Assembly: GCF_029227915.1 (NCBI RefSeq)
Contig: NC_079887.1
Coordinates: 5,580,001 to 5,644,000 of the forward strand
Source: Hydractinia symbiolongicarpus
Lineage: Eukaryota > Cnidaria > Hydrozoa > Anthoathecata > Hydractiniidae
Length of the DNA stretch: 64,000 bases
Direction of reading: 5' to 3'
Numbering within the stretch: the first letter of the stretch is position 1; every line of letters starts with the position of its first letter. Of the stretch, positions 26,401 to 38,600 are shown in pieces. The notes under the pieces were generated by a model. That model saw only the letters and a list, made by a program, of their open reading frames with translations. It made no database searches and was not told the DNA's origin. The translations under genes and the position numbers were made by a program.

Positions 26401-27920
26401 TTTCTTATCTAAATTTTCAAATGAAGCGCTACCACAGCGCCCAGTGTAATCGCTGAGTTCCGGCAATCATGTCATATTAAGAAGAATGTTATTTCTTGGA
26501 GTCCAATTGTCTCACTTATAACAATTATAAGGTCACAGTCCAAAGTTAGTTCAATTATGTGCCACAGTCAATCGTCTCACTGTTAAAAGCGATACTACCT
26601 AGTAATATAAGAAAAATATCGCTAAATACATGTTGGCACAAATATGTGACGCAACCGTTGTAACTGAAGCGGATTAATACCGCTAGAAAGTCAATGAAAT
26701 GTAGTTTTTGAAACTGTCGCAATTTGTTCAGCGCGCGATAACGGCTAGGATTGGTCCCACAGTAAAAATGACTTATTAATCTAAATTTTTAAATGAAGCG
26801 CTACCACAGCGCCCAGTGTAATCGCTGAGTTCCGGCAATCATGTCAAATTAAAAAGAATGTTATTTCTTGGAGTCCAATTGTTTCCTTTATCACATTTAT
26901 CAGGTCACAGTCCAAAGTTAATTCAATTACGTCCCACACTCAATAGTTTCATTGTTAAAAGCGATGCAACCTAGTAATATCAGAAAAATATCGCTAAATA
27001 AATGTTGGTACGAAGATGTGACCAAACCGTTGTAACTCAAACGGACTCACACCATTAGAAAGTCAATGAAATGTACTTTTGGAAACTGTCGCTATATTTT
27101 CAGCGCGCGATAACGGCTAGGATTGGTCCCACAGTAAAAATTGACTTTCTTATCTAAATTTTTAAATGAAGCGCTAGCACAGCGCCCTGTGTAATCGCTG
27201 AGTTTCGGCAATCATGTCAAATTAAGAAGAATGTTATTTTTTGGAATCCAATTGTCTCACTTATAACATTTATAAGGTTACAGCCCAAAATCAATTCAAT
27301 TAAGTCCCACAGTCAATCATTTCATTGTTAAAAGCGATGCAACCTAGTAATATCAGAAAAATATCGCTAAATACATGTTGGTACCAATATGTGATCAAAC
27401 CGTTAGAAATCAAACGAACTGACACCGTTAGAAAGTCAATGAAATGTACTTTTTGAAACTGTCGCTAATTCCTCAGCGCTCAATAACGACTAAGATTGGT
27501 CCCACAGTAAAAACTGGCTTATTAATCTAAATTTTTAAATGAAGCGCTACCACAGCGTCCAGTGTAATCGCTGAGTTCCGGCATTTAGGTCAAATTAAAA
27601 AGAATGTTATTTCTTGGAATCCAATTGTCCATCTTATAACATTTATAACATCACGTCCAAAATCAGTTCAATTAAGTGCCACAGTCAATCGTTTCACTGT
27701 TAAAGCGATGCAACATAGTAATTTGAGAAAAATATCGCTAAATACATGTTTGTACGAATATGTGACGCAACCGCTGTAACTGAAGCGGAATAATACCGTT
27801 AAAAAGTCAATGAAATGTAGTTTTTGAAACTGTCGCAATTTCTTCAGCGCGCTATAACGGCTAGGATTGGTCCCACAGTAAAAATGACTTATTAATCTAC
27901 ATTTTTAAATGAAGCGCTAC
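23454..27920. repeat. HOR-1 unit 3: twelve monomers (A-G, H/C, D E F, G/H), 4467 bp
   Basis: Monomers start near 23454 (A), 23827 (B), 24198 (C), 24571 (D), 24943 (E), 25316 (F), 25689 (G), 26062 (H/C hybrid), 26433 (D), 26805 (E), 27178 (F) and 27551 (G/H hybrid). The H monomer changes near 26275 to the C tail (AACTCAAACGGAATGACACC, GTTGGTAAGTC), so D-G are repeated. The last monomer starts as G and becomes H-like near 27590 (CAAATTAAAAAGAATG, GGAATCCAATTGTCC). The unit is an expanded form of the eight-type repeat. Confidence 0.9.
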
Positions 27921-29250
27921 CACAGCGCCCAGTGTAATCGCTGGGTTCCGGCAATCACGTCGAATTAAGAAGAATGTTATATCTTGGAGTCCAATTGTCT
28001 CATTTATCACATATATCAGGTCACAGTCTAAAGTTAGTTCAATTAAGTCCCACAGTCAATCGTTTCAATGTTAAAAGCGATGCAACCTAGTAATATCAGA
28101 AAAGTATCGCTAAATACATGTTGGTACGAAAATGTGATCAAGCCGTTGTAACTCAAACGGACTGACACCGTTAGAAAGTCAATGATATGTACTTTTTGAA
28201 ATTGTCGCTATATTTTCAGCACGCTATAACGGCTAGGATTGGTCCCACAGTAAAAAATGACTTTGTTATCTAAATTTTTAAATGAAGCGCTACAACAGTG
28301 CCAAATGTAATCGCTGAGTTCCGGCAATCATGTCAAATTAAGAAGAATGTTATTTCTTGGAGTCCACTTGTCTCACTTATAATATTTATAACGTCACAGT
28401 CCAAATCAGTTTAATTAAGTCCCACAGTCAATCGTTTCACTGTTAAATGCGATGCAACCTAGTAATACCAGGAAAATATAGCTAAATACATGTTGGTACG
28501 AGCATGTGACCCAACCGTTGTAACTGAAGCGGATTGATACCGTTAGAAAGTCAATGAAATGTAATTTTTGAAACTGTTGCTATTTCTTCAGCGCGCAATA
28601 ACGGCTAGGATTGGTCCCACAGTAAAAATGACATATTTATCTAAATTTTTAAATGAAGCGCTACAACAGCACCCAGTGTAATCGCTGAGTTCCGGCAATC
28701 ATGTCAAATTAAAAAGAATGTTATTTCTTGGAGTTCAATTGTCTCCTTTATTACATTTATCAGGTCACAGTCTAAAGTTAATTCAATTAAGTCCCACACT
28801 CAATCGTTTCATTGTTAAAAGCGATGCAACCTAGCAATATCAGAAAAATATCGCTAAATACATGTTGGTACGAATATGTGACCAAACAGTTGTAACTCAA
28901 ACGGAATGACACCGTTGGTAAGTCAATGAAATGCACTTTTGGAAACTGTCGCTATATTTTCAGCGCGCGATAAGGGTTAGGATTGGTCCAACAGTAAAAA
29001 TTTACTTTCTTATCTAAATTTTCAAATGAAGCGCTACCACAGCGCCCAGTGTAATCGCTGAGTTCCGGCAATCATGTCATACTAAGAAGAATGTTATTTC
29101 TTGGAGTCCAATTGTCTCACTTATAACAATTATAAGGTCACAGTCCAAAGTTAGTTCAATTATGTGCCACAGTCAATCGTCTCACTGTTAAAAGCGATAC
29201 AACCTAGTAATATAAGAAAAACATCGCTAAATACATGTTGGTACGAATAT
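27921..29250. repeat. HOR-1 unit 4, interrupted after A B C D
   Basis: A (27921), B (near 28294), C (near 28665) and D (29038) follow in the usual order. Within D, at about 29220-29280, the sequence leaves the HOR for a different subtype (ACTCAAACGAACTGGCGCCG) that is typical of the right half of the window. This is the right end of the 13.4-29.2 kb HOR domain. Confidence 0.87.
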
Positions 29251-32232
29251 GTGACCCAACCGTTGTAACTCAAACGAACTGGCGCCGTTAGAAAGTAAAT
29301 GAAATGTACTTTTTGAAGCTGTCGCTAATTCTTCAACGCGCAATAACGGCTACGATTGGTCCCACAGTAAAAATTGACATATTAATCTAAATTTTTAAAT
29401 GAAGCGCTACCACAGCGTCCAGTGTAATCACGGAGTTCCGGCAACCACGTCAAATTAAGAACAATGTTATTTATTTGAGTTCAATTGTCTCCTTTATCAC
29501 ATTTATCAGGTCACAGTCCAAAGTTAGTTCAATTAAGTCCCACAGTCAATCGTTTCATTGTTAAAAGTGATGCAACCTAGTAATATCAGAAAAATATCGC
29601 TAAATACATGTTGGTACGAATATTTAACCCAACCGTTGTAACTCAAACGGACTGACACCGTTAGAAAGTCAATGAAATGTAGTTTTTGAATCTGTCTCCA
29701 TTTCTTCAGCGCGTCCTAACGGCTACGATAGATCCCACAGCACAAAATGACTTATTTGTCTACATTTTTAAATAAAGCGCTACCCCAGCGCCCAGTGTAA
29801 TCGCTGAGTTCCGTCAATCATGTCAAACTAAAAAGAATGTTATTTCTTGTAGTATAATTGTCTCACTTATAACATTTATAAGGTCACAGTCCAAAATCAG
29901 TTCAATTATGTGCAACAGTCAATCGTTTCACTGTTAAAAGCGATGCAACCTAGTAATATGAGAAAATTATCGCTAAATACATGTTGGTACGAATATGTGA
30001 CGCAACCCTTGTAACTGAAGCGGATTGATACTGTTAGAAAGTCGATGACATGTAGTTTCTGAAACTGTCGCTATTTCTTCAGCGCGCGATAACGGCTAGG
30101 ATTTGTCCCACAGTAAAAATGACTTATTTATCCAAATTTTTAAATGAAGCGCTACCACAGCGCCCAGTGTAATCGCTGAGTTTCGGCAATCATGCCAAAT
30201 TAAGAAGAATGTTATTTCTTGGAATCCAATTGTCTCACTTATAACATTTATAAGATCACGTCCAAAATCAGTTCAATTAAGTGCCACAGTCAATCGTTTC
30301 ACTGTTAAAGCGATGCAACATAGTAATTTGAGAAAAATATCTTATTTATCTAAATTTATAATAAAGCGCTACCACAGCGCCCAGTGTAATCGCTGAGGTC
30401 CAGCAAACACGTCAAATTAAGAAGAATGTTATTTCTTGGAGTCCAATTGTCTCACTTATAACATTGATAAGGTCACAGCCAAAATCAGTTCAATTATGTG
30501 CCACAGTCAATCGTTTCACTGTTAAAAGCGATGCAACTTAGTAATATGAGAAAAATATCGCTAAATACATGTTGTTACGAATATGTGACGCAACCGTTGA
30601 AACTGAAGCGGATTGATACCGTTGGAAAGTCAATGAAATGTAGTTTTTGAAACTGTCGCTATTTCTTCAGCGCGCGATAACGGCTAGGATTGGTCCCACA
30701 GTAAAAATGGCTTATTTATCTAAATTTTTAAATGAAGCGCTACCACAGCGCCCAGTGTAATCGCTGAGTTCCGGCAATCATGTCAAATTAAAAGGAATGT
30801 TATTTCTTGGAGTCTAATTGTCTCACTTATAACATTTGTAAGGTCACAGTCCAAAATCAGTTCAATTTAGTCCCACAGTCAATCGTTTCACTGTTAAAAG
30901 CAATGCAACCTATTATAATGAGAAAAATATCGCTAAATGCATGTTTGTACAAATATGTGACACAAACGTTGTAACTCAAACGGACTGATACTGTTAGAAA
31001 GTCTTTGAAATGTAGTTCTTGAAGCTGTCAATATTTCTTCAGCGCGTCCTAAAGGCTACGATTGGTCCCACAGTAAAAAATGACTTATTTATTTACATTT
31101 TTAAATGAAGCGCTACCATAGCGCCCAGTGTAATCGCTGAGTTGCGGCAATCATGGTAAATTAAGAAGAATGTTATTTCTTGGAGTCCAATTGTCTCACT
31201 TTCACATTTATAAGGTCACAGCCCAAAATCAATTCAATTAAGTCCCACAGTCAATCGTTTCATTGTTAAAAGCGATGCAACCTAGTAATATCAGAAAAAT
31301 ATCGCTAAATACATGTTGGCACCAATATGTGATCAAACCGTTGTAACTTAAACGAACTGACACCGTTAGAAAGTCAATGAAATGAACTTTTTGAAACTGT
31401 CGCTAATTCTTCAGCGCTCAATAACGGCTAAGATTGATCCCACAGTAAAAACTGGCTTATTAATCTAAATTTTTAAATGAAGCGCTACCACAGCGTCCAG
31501 TGTAATCGCTGAGTTCCGGCATTCAGGTCAAATTAAGAAGAATGTTATTTCTTGGAGTTCAATTGTCTCCTTTATCACATTTATCAGGTCACAGTCCAAA
31601 GTTAGTTCAATTAAGTCCCACAGTCAATCGTTTCATTGGTAAAAGCGATGCAGCCTAGTAATATCGGAAAGATACCACTAAATACATGTTGGTACGAATA
31701 TGTGACGCAACTGTTGTAGTTGAAGCGAACTGATACCGTTAGAAAGTCAATGAAATGTAGTATTTGAAACTGTCTTTATTTCTTCAATGCGCACTAAGGG
31801 CTAGGATTAGTCCCAGAGTAAAAATTGACTTATTTATCTAAATTTTTAAATGAAGCGCTACCACAGCGCCCAGTGCAATCGCTGAGTTTCGGCAATCATG
31901 TCAAATTAAGAAGAATGTTATTTCTTGGAATCCAATTGTCTCACTTATAACTTTTATAAGATCACAGTCCAATATCAGTTCAATTAAGTGCCACAGTCAA
32001 TCGTTTCACTGTTAAAGCGATGCAACATAGTAATATGAGAAAAATATCGCAAAATACATGTTGGTACGAATATGTGACGCAACCATTGTAACTGAAGCGG
32101 ATTAATACCGTTAGAAAGTCAATGAAATGTAGTTTTTGAAACTGTCGCAATTTCTTCAGCGCGCGATAATGGCTAGGATTGGTCCCACAGTAAAAATGAC
32201 TTATTAATCTAAATTTTTAAATGAAGCGCTAC
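29251..32232. repeat. Transition zone of divergent satellite monomers
   Basis: About eight monomers that do not follow either HOR. First uses of right-half marks are seen here: GGTCCCACAGCACAAAATG with TTATTTGTCTACATTTTTAA and CCCCAGCGCCC (near 29735-29780), and CGTCCTAAAGGCTACG (near 31048). Parts resemble 43.5-46.5 kb at an offset of 13141 bp: AAATTAAAAGGAATG follows the landmark at 30744 and at 43885. One monomer is strongly truncated (annotated separately). Confidence 0.85.
30156..30372. repeat. Truncated 217-bp satellite monomer
   Basis: The landmark at 30156 is followed by the next one only 217 bp later. The sequence runs normally to GAGAAAAATAT at about 30340, then jumps to CTTATTTATCTAAATTTATAATAAAGCGCT. 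The skipped part is about 155 bp, from after the ATATCG block to the TGACTTATTTATC block. It removes the GTAC near-palindrome, both CCGTT sites and the GCGCGC site. It is the shortest monomer I found. The short ATCGCT/ACTTAT ends give little homology, so an end-joining or slippage deletion is more likely than in-register exchange. Confidence 0.9.
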
Positions 32233-34096
32233 TACAGCGACCAGTGTAATCGCTGAGTTCCGTCAATCACGTGAAATTAAGAAGAATGTTATATCTTGGA
32301 GTCCAATTGTCTCATTTATCACATATATCAAGTCACAGTCTAAAGTTTGTTCAATTAAGTCCCACAGTCAATCGTTTCATTGTTAAAAGCGATGCAGCCT
32401 AGTAATATCGGAAAGATATCACTATATACATGTTGGTACGAACATGTGACGCAACTGTTGTAGTTGAAGCGAACTGCTACCGTTAGAAAGTCAATGAAAT
32501 GTAGTATTTGAAACTGTCTTTATTTCTTCAACGCGCGCTAAGGGCTAAGATTGGTCGCACAGTAAAAATTGACTTATTTATCTAAATTTTTAAATGAAGC
32601 GCTACCACAGCGCCCAGTGTGATCGCTGAGTTTCGGCAATCATGTCAAATTAAGAACAATGTTATTTCTTGGAATCCAATTGTCTCACTTATAACATTTA
32701 TAAGATCACAGTCCAAAATCAGTTCAATTATGTGCCACAGTCAATCGTTTCACTGTTAAAGCGACGCAACATAGTAATTTGAGAAAAATATCGCTAAATA
32801 CATGTTGGTACGAATATGTGACCCAACCGTTGTAACTGAAGCGGATTAATACCGTTAGAAAGTCAATGAAATGTAGTTTTTGAAACTGTCGCAATTTCTT
32901 CAGCCGGCGATAACGGCTAGGATTGGTCCCACAGTAAAAATGACTTATTAATCTAAATTTTTAAATGAAGTGCTACCACAGCGCCCAGTGTAATCGCTGA
33001 GTTCCGGCAATCACGTCAAAATTAAGAAGAATGTTATATCTTGGAGTCCAATTGTCTCATTTATCACATATATCAGGTCACAGTCCAAAGTTAGTTCAAT
33101 TAAGTCCCACAGTCAATCGTTTCACTGTTAAATGCGATGCAACCTAGTAATATGAGAAAAATATTGCTAAATACATGTTGGTACTAGTATGTGACCCAAC
33201 CGTTGTAACTCAAACGAACTGGCGCCGTTAGAAAGTAAATGAAATGTACTTTTTGAAGCTGTCGCTAATTCTTCAGCGCACAATAACGGCTACGACTGGT
33301 CCCACAGTAAAAATTGACTTATTAATCTAAATTTTTAAATGAAGCGCTACTACAGCGTCCAGTGTAATCACAGAGTTCCGGCAACCACGTCAAATTAAGA
33401 ACAATGTTGTTTATTTGAGTTCAATTGTCTCCTTTATCACATTTATCCGGTCACAGTCAAAAGTTAGTTCAATTAAGTCCCACAGTCATTCGTTTCATTG
33501 CTAAAAGCGATGTAACATAGTAACATCAGAAAAATATCGCTAAATAAATGTTGGTACGAATATGTCACCCAACCGTTGTAATTCAAACGGACTGACACCG
33601 TTAGAAAGACAATGAAAAGTACTTTTTGAAACTGTCGCGATTTCTTCATCGCGCGATAACGGCTACGATCGGTCCCACAGCACAAGATGACTTATTTGTC
33701 TACATTTTTTAATAAAACGCTACCCCAGCGCCCAGTGTAATCGCTAAGTTCCGGCGAGCAGGTCAAATTAAGAAGAATGTCAATTCTTGGAGTTCAATTG
33801 TCTCGTTTATCACATTTATCAGGTCACAGTCCAAAGTTAGTTCAAATAAGTCCCACAGTCAATCGTTTCATTGTTAAAATCGATGCAACCTAGTAATATC
33901 AGAAAAAATATCGCTAAATACATGTTGGTACGAATATGTGACGCAACCGTTGTAACTGAAGCGGATTGATACCGTTAGAAAGTCAATGAATTGTAGTTTC
34001 TGATACTGTCGCTATTTCTTCAGCGCGCGATAACGGCTAGGATTGGTCCCACAGTAAAAACGACTTATTTATCTAAATTTTTAAATGAAGCGCTAC

Positions 34097-34502
34097 CACA
34101 GCGCCCAGTGTAATCGCTGAGTACCGGTAATTACGTCAAATTAGGAAGAATTTTATTTCTTGAAGTCCAATTGTCTCTTTTATCACATTTATCAGGTCAC
34201 AGTCCAAATCTCACTTATAACAAATGTAAGGTCACAGTCCAAAGTTAGTTCAATTATGTGCCACAGTCAATCGTTTTACTGTTAAAAGCGATGCAACCTA
34301 GGAATATGAGAAAAATATCGCTAAATACATGTTGGTACGAATATGTCACGCAACTGTTGTAACTGAAGCGATTGATACCGTTAGAAAGTCAATGAAATGT
34401 TGTTTTTGAAACTGTCGGTATTTCTTCAGCGCGCGATAACGGATAGGATTGGTCCCACAGTAAAAATAACTTATTTATCTAAATTTTTAAATGAAGCACT
34501 AC
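34097..34502. repeat. Long monomer with a 35-bp internal microduplication (first of 15)
   Basis: After CAGGTCACAGTCCAAA the segment TCTCACTTATAACA, (A)AT(G)TAAGG and TCACAGTCCAAA is repeated before AGTTAGTTCAATT. This adds 35 bp at phase about 110 and gives monomers of 406-407 bp. The same insertion appears near 34208, 37968, 42845, 44738, 50670, 52556, 53333, 54486, 55638, 56044, 59430, 59847, 60990, 61397 and 62173. It is absent from the first 34 kb. The inserted unit carries CTTATAAC and TATAAGG, whereas the host monomer carries TTTATCACATTTATCAGG. The event therefore joined two subtypes (a crossover misplaced by 35 bp) and was then spread by block duplication. Confidence 0.92.
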
Positions 34503-35247
34503 CACAGCACCCAGTGTAATCGCTGAGTTTTGGCAATCATGTCAAATTAAGAAGAATGTTATTTCTTGGAGTCCAATTGTCTCACTTATAACATTTATAA
34601 GGTCACAGTCCAAAATCATTTCAATTATGTGCCACAGTCAATCGTTTCATTGTTAAAGGCGATGCAACCTAGCAACATCAGAAGAATATCGCTACATACA
34701 TGTTGGTACGAATATGTGACCCAACCGTTATAACTCAAACGGACTGACTCCGTTAGAAAGTCAATGAAATGAACTTTTTGAAACTGTCGCTCATTCTTCA
34801 GCGCTCAATAACGGCTAGGATTGGTCCCACAGTATAAATGACTGATTTATCTAAATTTTTAAATGAAGCACTACCACAGCACCCAGTGTAATCGCTGAGT
34901 TTTGGCAATCATGTCAAGTTAAGAAGAATGTTATTTCTTGGAGTCCAATTGTCTCACTTATAACATTTATAAGGTCACAGTACAAAATCAGTTCAATTAT
35001 GTGCCACAGTCAATCGTTTCATTGTTAAAGGCGATGCAACCTAGTAATATCAGAAGAATATCGCTATATACATGTTGGTACAAATATGTGACCCAACCGT
35101 TATAACTCAAACGGACCGACACTGTTAGAAAGTCAATGAAATGTAGTTTTTGAAACTGTCGCTATTTCTTCAGCGCGCGATCACGGCTAGGATTGGTCTC
35201 ACAGTAAAAATTGACTTATTTATCTAAATTTTTAAATGAAGCGCTAC

Positions 35248-35619
35248 CACAGCGCCCAGTGTAATCGCTGAGTTCCAGCAACCACGTCAAATTGAGAAGA
35301 ATGTTATTTCTTGGAGTCCAATTGTCTCACTTATAACATTTATAAGGTCACAGTCCAAAATCAGTTCAATTATGTGCCACAGTCAATCGTTTCACTGTTA
35401 AAAGCGATGCAACTTAGTAATATGAGAAAAATATCGCTAAATACATGTTGTTACGAATATGTGACGCAACCGTTGTAACTGAAGCGGATTGATACCGTTG
35501 GAAAGTCAATGAAATGTAGTTTTTGAAACTGTTGCTATTTCTTCAGCGCGCAATAACGGCTAGGATTGGTCCCACAGTAAAAATGACTTATTAATCTAAA
35601 TTTTTAAATGAAGCGCTAC
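35248..35619. repeat. Representative 372-bp satellite monomer (reference phase)
   Basis: This copy serves as the reference; base 1 is the first C of CACAGCGCC. In this phase the landmark block covers bases 1-25 and TTCTTGGAGT starts at 61. ACAGTCAATCGTTTCA covers about 132-147, the GTAC-centred near-palindrome 196-215, and CCGTT occurs at 223-227 and 248-252. GCGCGC or GCGCAA follows TTCTTCA at about 299-306, GGTCCCACAG is at 321-330, the A/T-only block AAATTTTTAA at 351-360, and GCGCT at 366-370. A hand count gives 139 G+C of 372 (37%) and 15 CpG. Phase numbers quoted elsewhere use this frame. The choice of base 1 is arbitrary; a tandem array has no natural start. Confidence 0.9.
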
Positions 35620-38600
35620 TACAGCGACCAGTGTAATCGCTGAGTTCCGTCAATCACGTGAAATTAAGAAGAATGTTATATCTTGGAGTCCAATTGTCTC
35701 ATTTATCACATATATCAAGTCACAGTCTAAAGTTTGTTCAATTAAGTCCCACAGTCAATCGTTTCATTGTTAAAAGCGATGCAGCCTAGTAATATCGGAA
35801 AGATATCACTAAATACATGTTGGTACGAACATGTGACGCAACTGTTGTAGTTGAAGCGAACTGCTACCGTTAGAAAGTCAATGAAATGTAGTATTTGAAA
35901 CTGTCTTTATTTCTTCAACGCGCGCTAAGGGCTAAGATTGGTCGCACAGTAAAAATTGACTTATTTATCTAAATTTTTAAATGAAGCGCTACCACAGCGC
36001 CCAGTGTAATCGCTGAGTTTCGGCAATCATGTCAAATTAAGAACAATGTTATTTCTTGGAATCCAATTGTCTCACTTATAAAATTTATAAGATCACAGTC
36101 CAAAATCAGTTCAATTATGTGCCACAGTCAATCGTTTCACTGTTAAAGCGATGCAACATAGTAATTTGAGAAAAATATCGCTAAATACATGTTGGTACGA
36201 ATATGTGACGCAACCGTTGTAACTGAAGCGGATTAATACCGTTAGAAAGTCAATGAAATGTAGTTTTTGAAACTGTCGCAATTTCTTCAGCCGGCGATAA
36301 CGGCTAGGATTGGTCCCACAGTAAAAATGACTTATTAATCTAAATTTTTAAATGAAGTGCTACCACAGCGCCCAGTGTAATCGCTGAGATCCGGCAATCA
36401 CGTCAAAATTAAGAAGAATGTTATATCTTGGAGTCCAATTGTCTCATTTATCACATATATCAGGTCACAGTCCAAAGTTAGTTCAATTTAGTCCCACAGT
36501 CAATCGTTTCACTGTTAAATGCGATGCAACCTAGTAATACCAGGAAAATATCGCTAAATACATGTTGGTACGAGCATGTGAGGCAACCGTTGTAACTGAA
36601 GCGGATTGATACCGTTAGAAAATCAATGAAATGTAATCTTTGAAACTGTTGCTATTTTTTCAGCGCGCAATAACGGCTAGGATTGGTCCAACAGTAAAAA
36701 TGACTTATTTATCTAAATTTTTAAATGAAGCGCTACCACAGCGCCCAGTGTAATCGCTGAGTTCCGGCAATCATGTCATATTAAGAAGAATGTTATTTCT
36801 TGGAGTCCAATTGTCTCACTTATAACAATTATAAAGTCACAGTCCAAAGTTAGTTCAATTATGTGCCACAGTCAATCGTTTCACTGTTAAAAGCGATACA
36901 ACCTAGTAATATGAGAAAAATATTGCTAAATACATGTTGGTACGAGTATCTGACCCAACCGTTGTAACTCAAACGAACTGGCGCCGTTAGAAAGTAAATG
37001 AAATGTACTTTTTGAAGCTGTCGCTAATTCTTCAGCGCACAATAACGGCTACGATTGGTCCCACAGTAAAAATTGACTTATTAATCTAAATTTTTAAATG
37101 AAGCGCTACTACAGCGTCCAGTGTAATCACAGAGTTCCGGCAACCACGTCAAATTAAGAACAATGTTGTTTATTTGAGTTCAATTGTCTCCTTTATCACA
37201 TTTATCAGGTCACAGTCAAAAGTTAGTTCAATTAAGTCCCACAGTCAATCGTTTCATTGCTAAAAGCGATGTAACATAGTAACATCAGAAAAATATCGCT
37301 AAATAAATGTTGGTACGAATATGTCACCCAACCGTTGTAACTCAAACGGACTGACACCGTTAGAAAGACAATGAAAAGTACTTTTTGAAACTGTCGCGAT
37401 TTCTTCATCGCGCGATAACGGCTACGATCGGTCCCACAGCACAAGATGACTTATTTGTCTACATTTTTTAATAAAACGCTACCCCAGCGCCCAGTGTAAT
37501 CGCTAAGTTCCGGCGAGCAGGTCAAATTAAGAAGAATGTCAATTCTTGGAGTTCAATTGTCTCGTTTATCACATTTATCAGGTCACAGTCCAAAGTTAGT
37601 TCAATTAAGTCCCACAGTCAATCGTTTCATTGTTAAAATCGATACAACCTAGTAATATCAGAAAAAATATCGCTAAATACATGTTGGTACGAATATGTGA
37701 CGCAACCGTTGTAACTGAAGCGGATTGATACCGTTAGAAATTCAATGAATTGTAGTTTTTGATACTGTCGCTATTTCTACAGCGCGCGATAACGGCTAGG
37801 ATTGGTCCCACAGTAAAAACGACTTATTTATCTAAATTTTTAAATGAAGCGCTACCACAGCGCCCAGTGTAATCGCTGAGTACCGGTACTCACGTCAAAT
37901 TAGGAAGAATTTTATTTCTTGAAGTCCAATTGTCTCCTTTATCACATTTATCAGGTCACAGTCCAAATCTCACTTATAACAAATGTAAGGTCACAGTCCA
38001 AAGTTAGTTCAATTATGTGCCACAGTCAATCGTTTTACTGTTAAAAGCGATGCAACCTAGGAATATGAGAAAAATATCGCTAAATACATGTTGGTACGAA
38101 TATGTCACGCAACCGTTGTAACTGAAGCGGATTGATACCGTTAGAAAGTCAATGAAATGTTGTTTTTGAAACTGTCGGTATTTCTTCAGCGCGCGATAAC
38201 GGATAGGATTGGTCCCACAGTAAAAATAACTTATTTATCTAAATTTTTAAATGAAGCACTACCACAGCACCCAGTGTAATCGCTGAGTATTGGCAATCAT
38301 GTCAAATTAAGAAGAATGTTATTTCTGGGAGTCCAATTGTCTCACTTATAACATTTATAAGGTCACAGTCCAAAATCATTTCAATTATGTGCCACAGTCA
38401 ATCGTTTCATTGTTAAAGGCGATGCAACCTAGCAACATCAGAAGAATATCGCTACATACATGTTGGTACGAATATGTGACCCAACCGTTATAACTCAAAC
38501 GGACTGACTCCGTTAGAAAGTCAATGAAATGAACTTTTTGAAACTGTCGCTAATTCTTCAGCGCTCAATAACGGCTAGGATTGGTCCCACAGTAAAAATG

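Larger units (their letters stand above)
32233..35619. repeat. HOR-2 unit 1: nine monomers, 3387 bp
   Basis: Monomers start near 32233, 32606, 32977, 33351, 33724, 34097, 34503, 34875 and 35248. The first is marked by CTACTACAGCGACC and CACGTGAAATTAAG, the fourth by TACAGCGTCCAGTGTAATCA, and the fifth by CCCCAGCGCCC with GGCGAGCAGG. The sixth is 406 bp because of the 35-bp microduplication. Compared with unit 2, one monomer is missing. Near 33140 the sequence passes from GTTAAATGCGATGC directly to ATATGAGAAAAATATTGC, joining two monomers that are neighbours in unit 2. Confidence 0.9.

Noticed and set aside
29760-29780. AATAAA in the CCCC-type monomers (also near 33710, 37470, 42345, 57450) as polyadenylation signals
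   Set aside because: It results from a few substitutions in the A/T block before the monomer junction. There is no upstream gene and no evidence of transcription.
33473-33685. 70-codon minus-strand open frame, with near-identical copies at 37232-37444 and 42109-42321
   Set aside because: All three lie at the same place in HOR-2 units and are kept only by block duplication. The frame runs across satellite landmarks, with no start context, domain or codon-level conservation.
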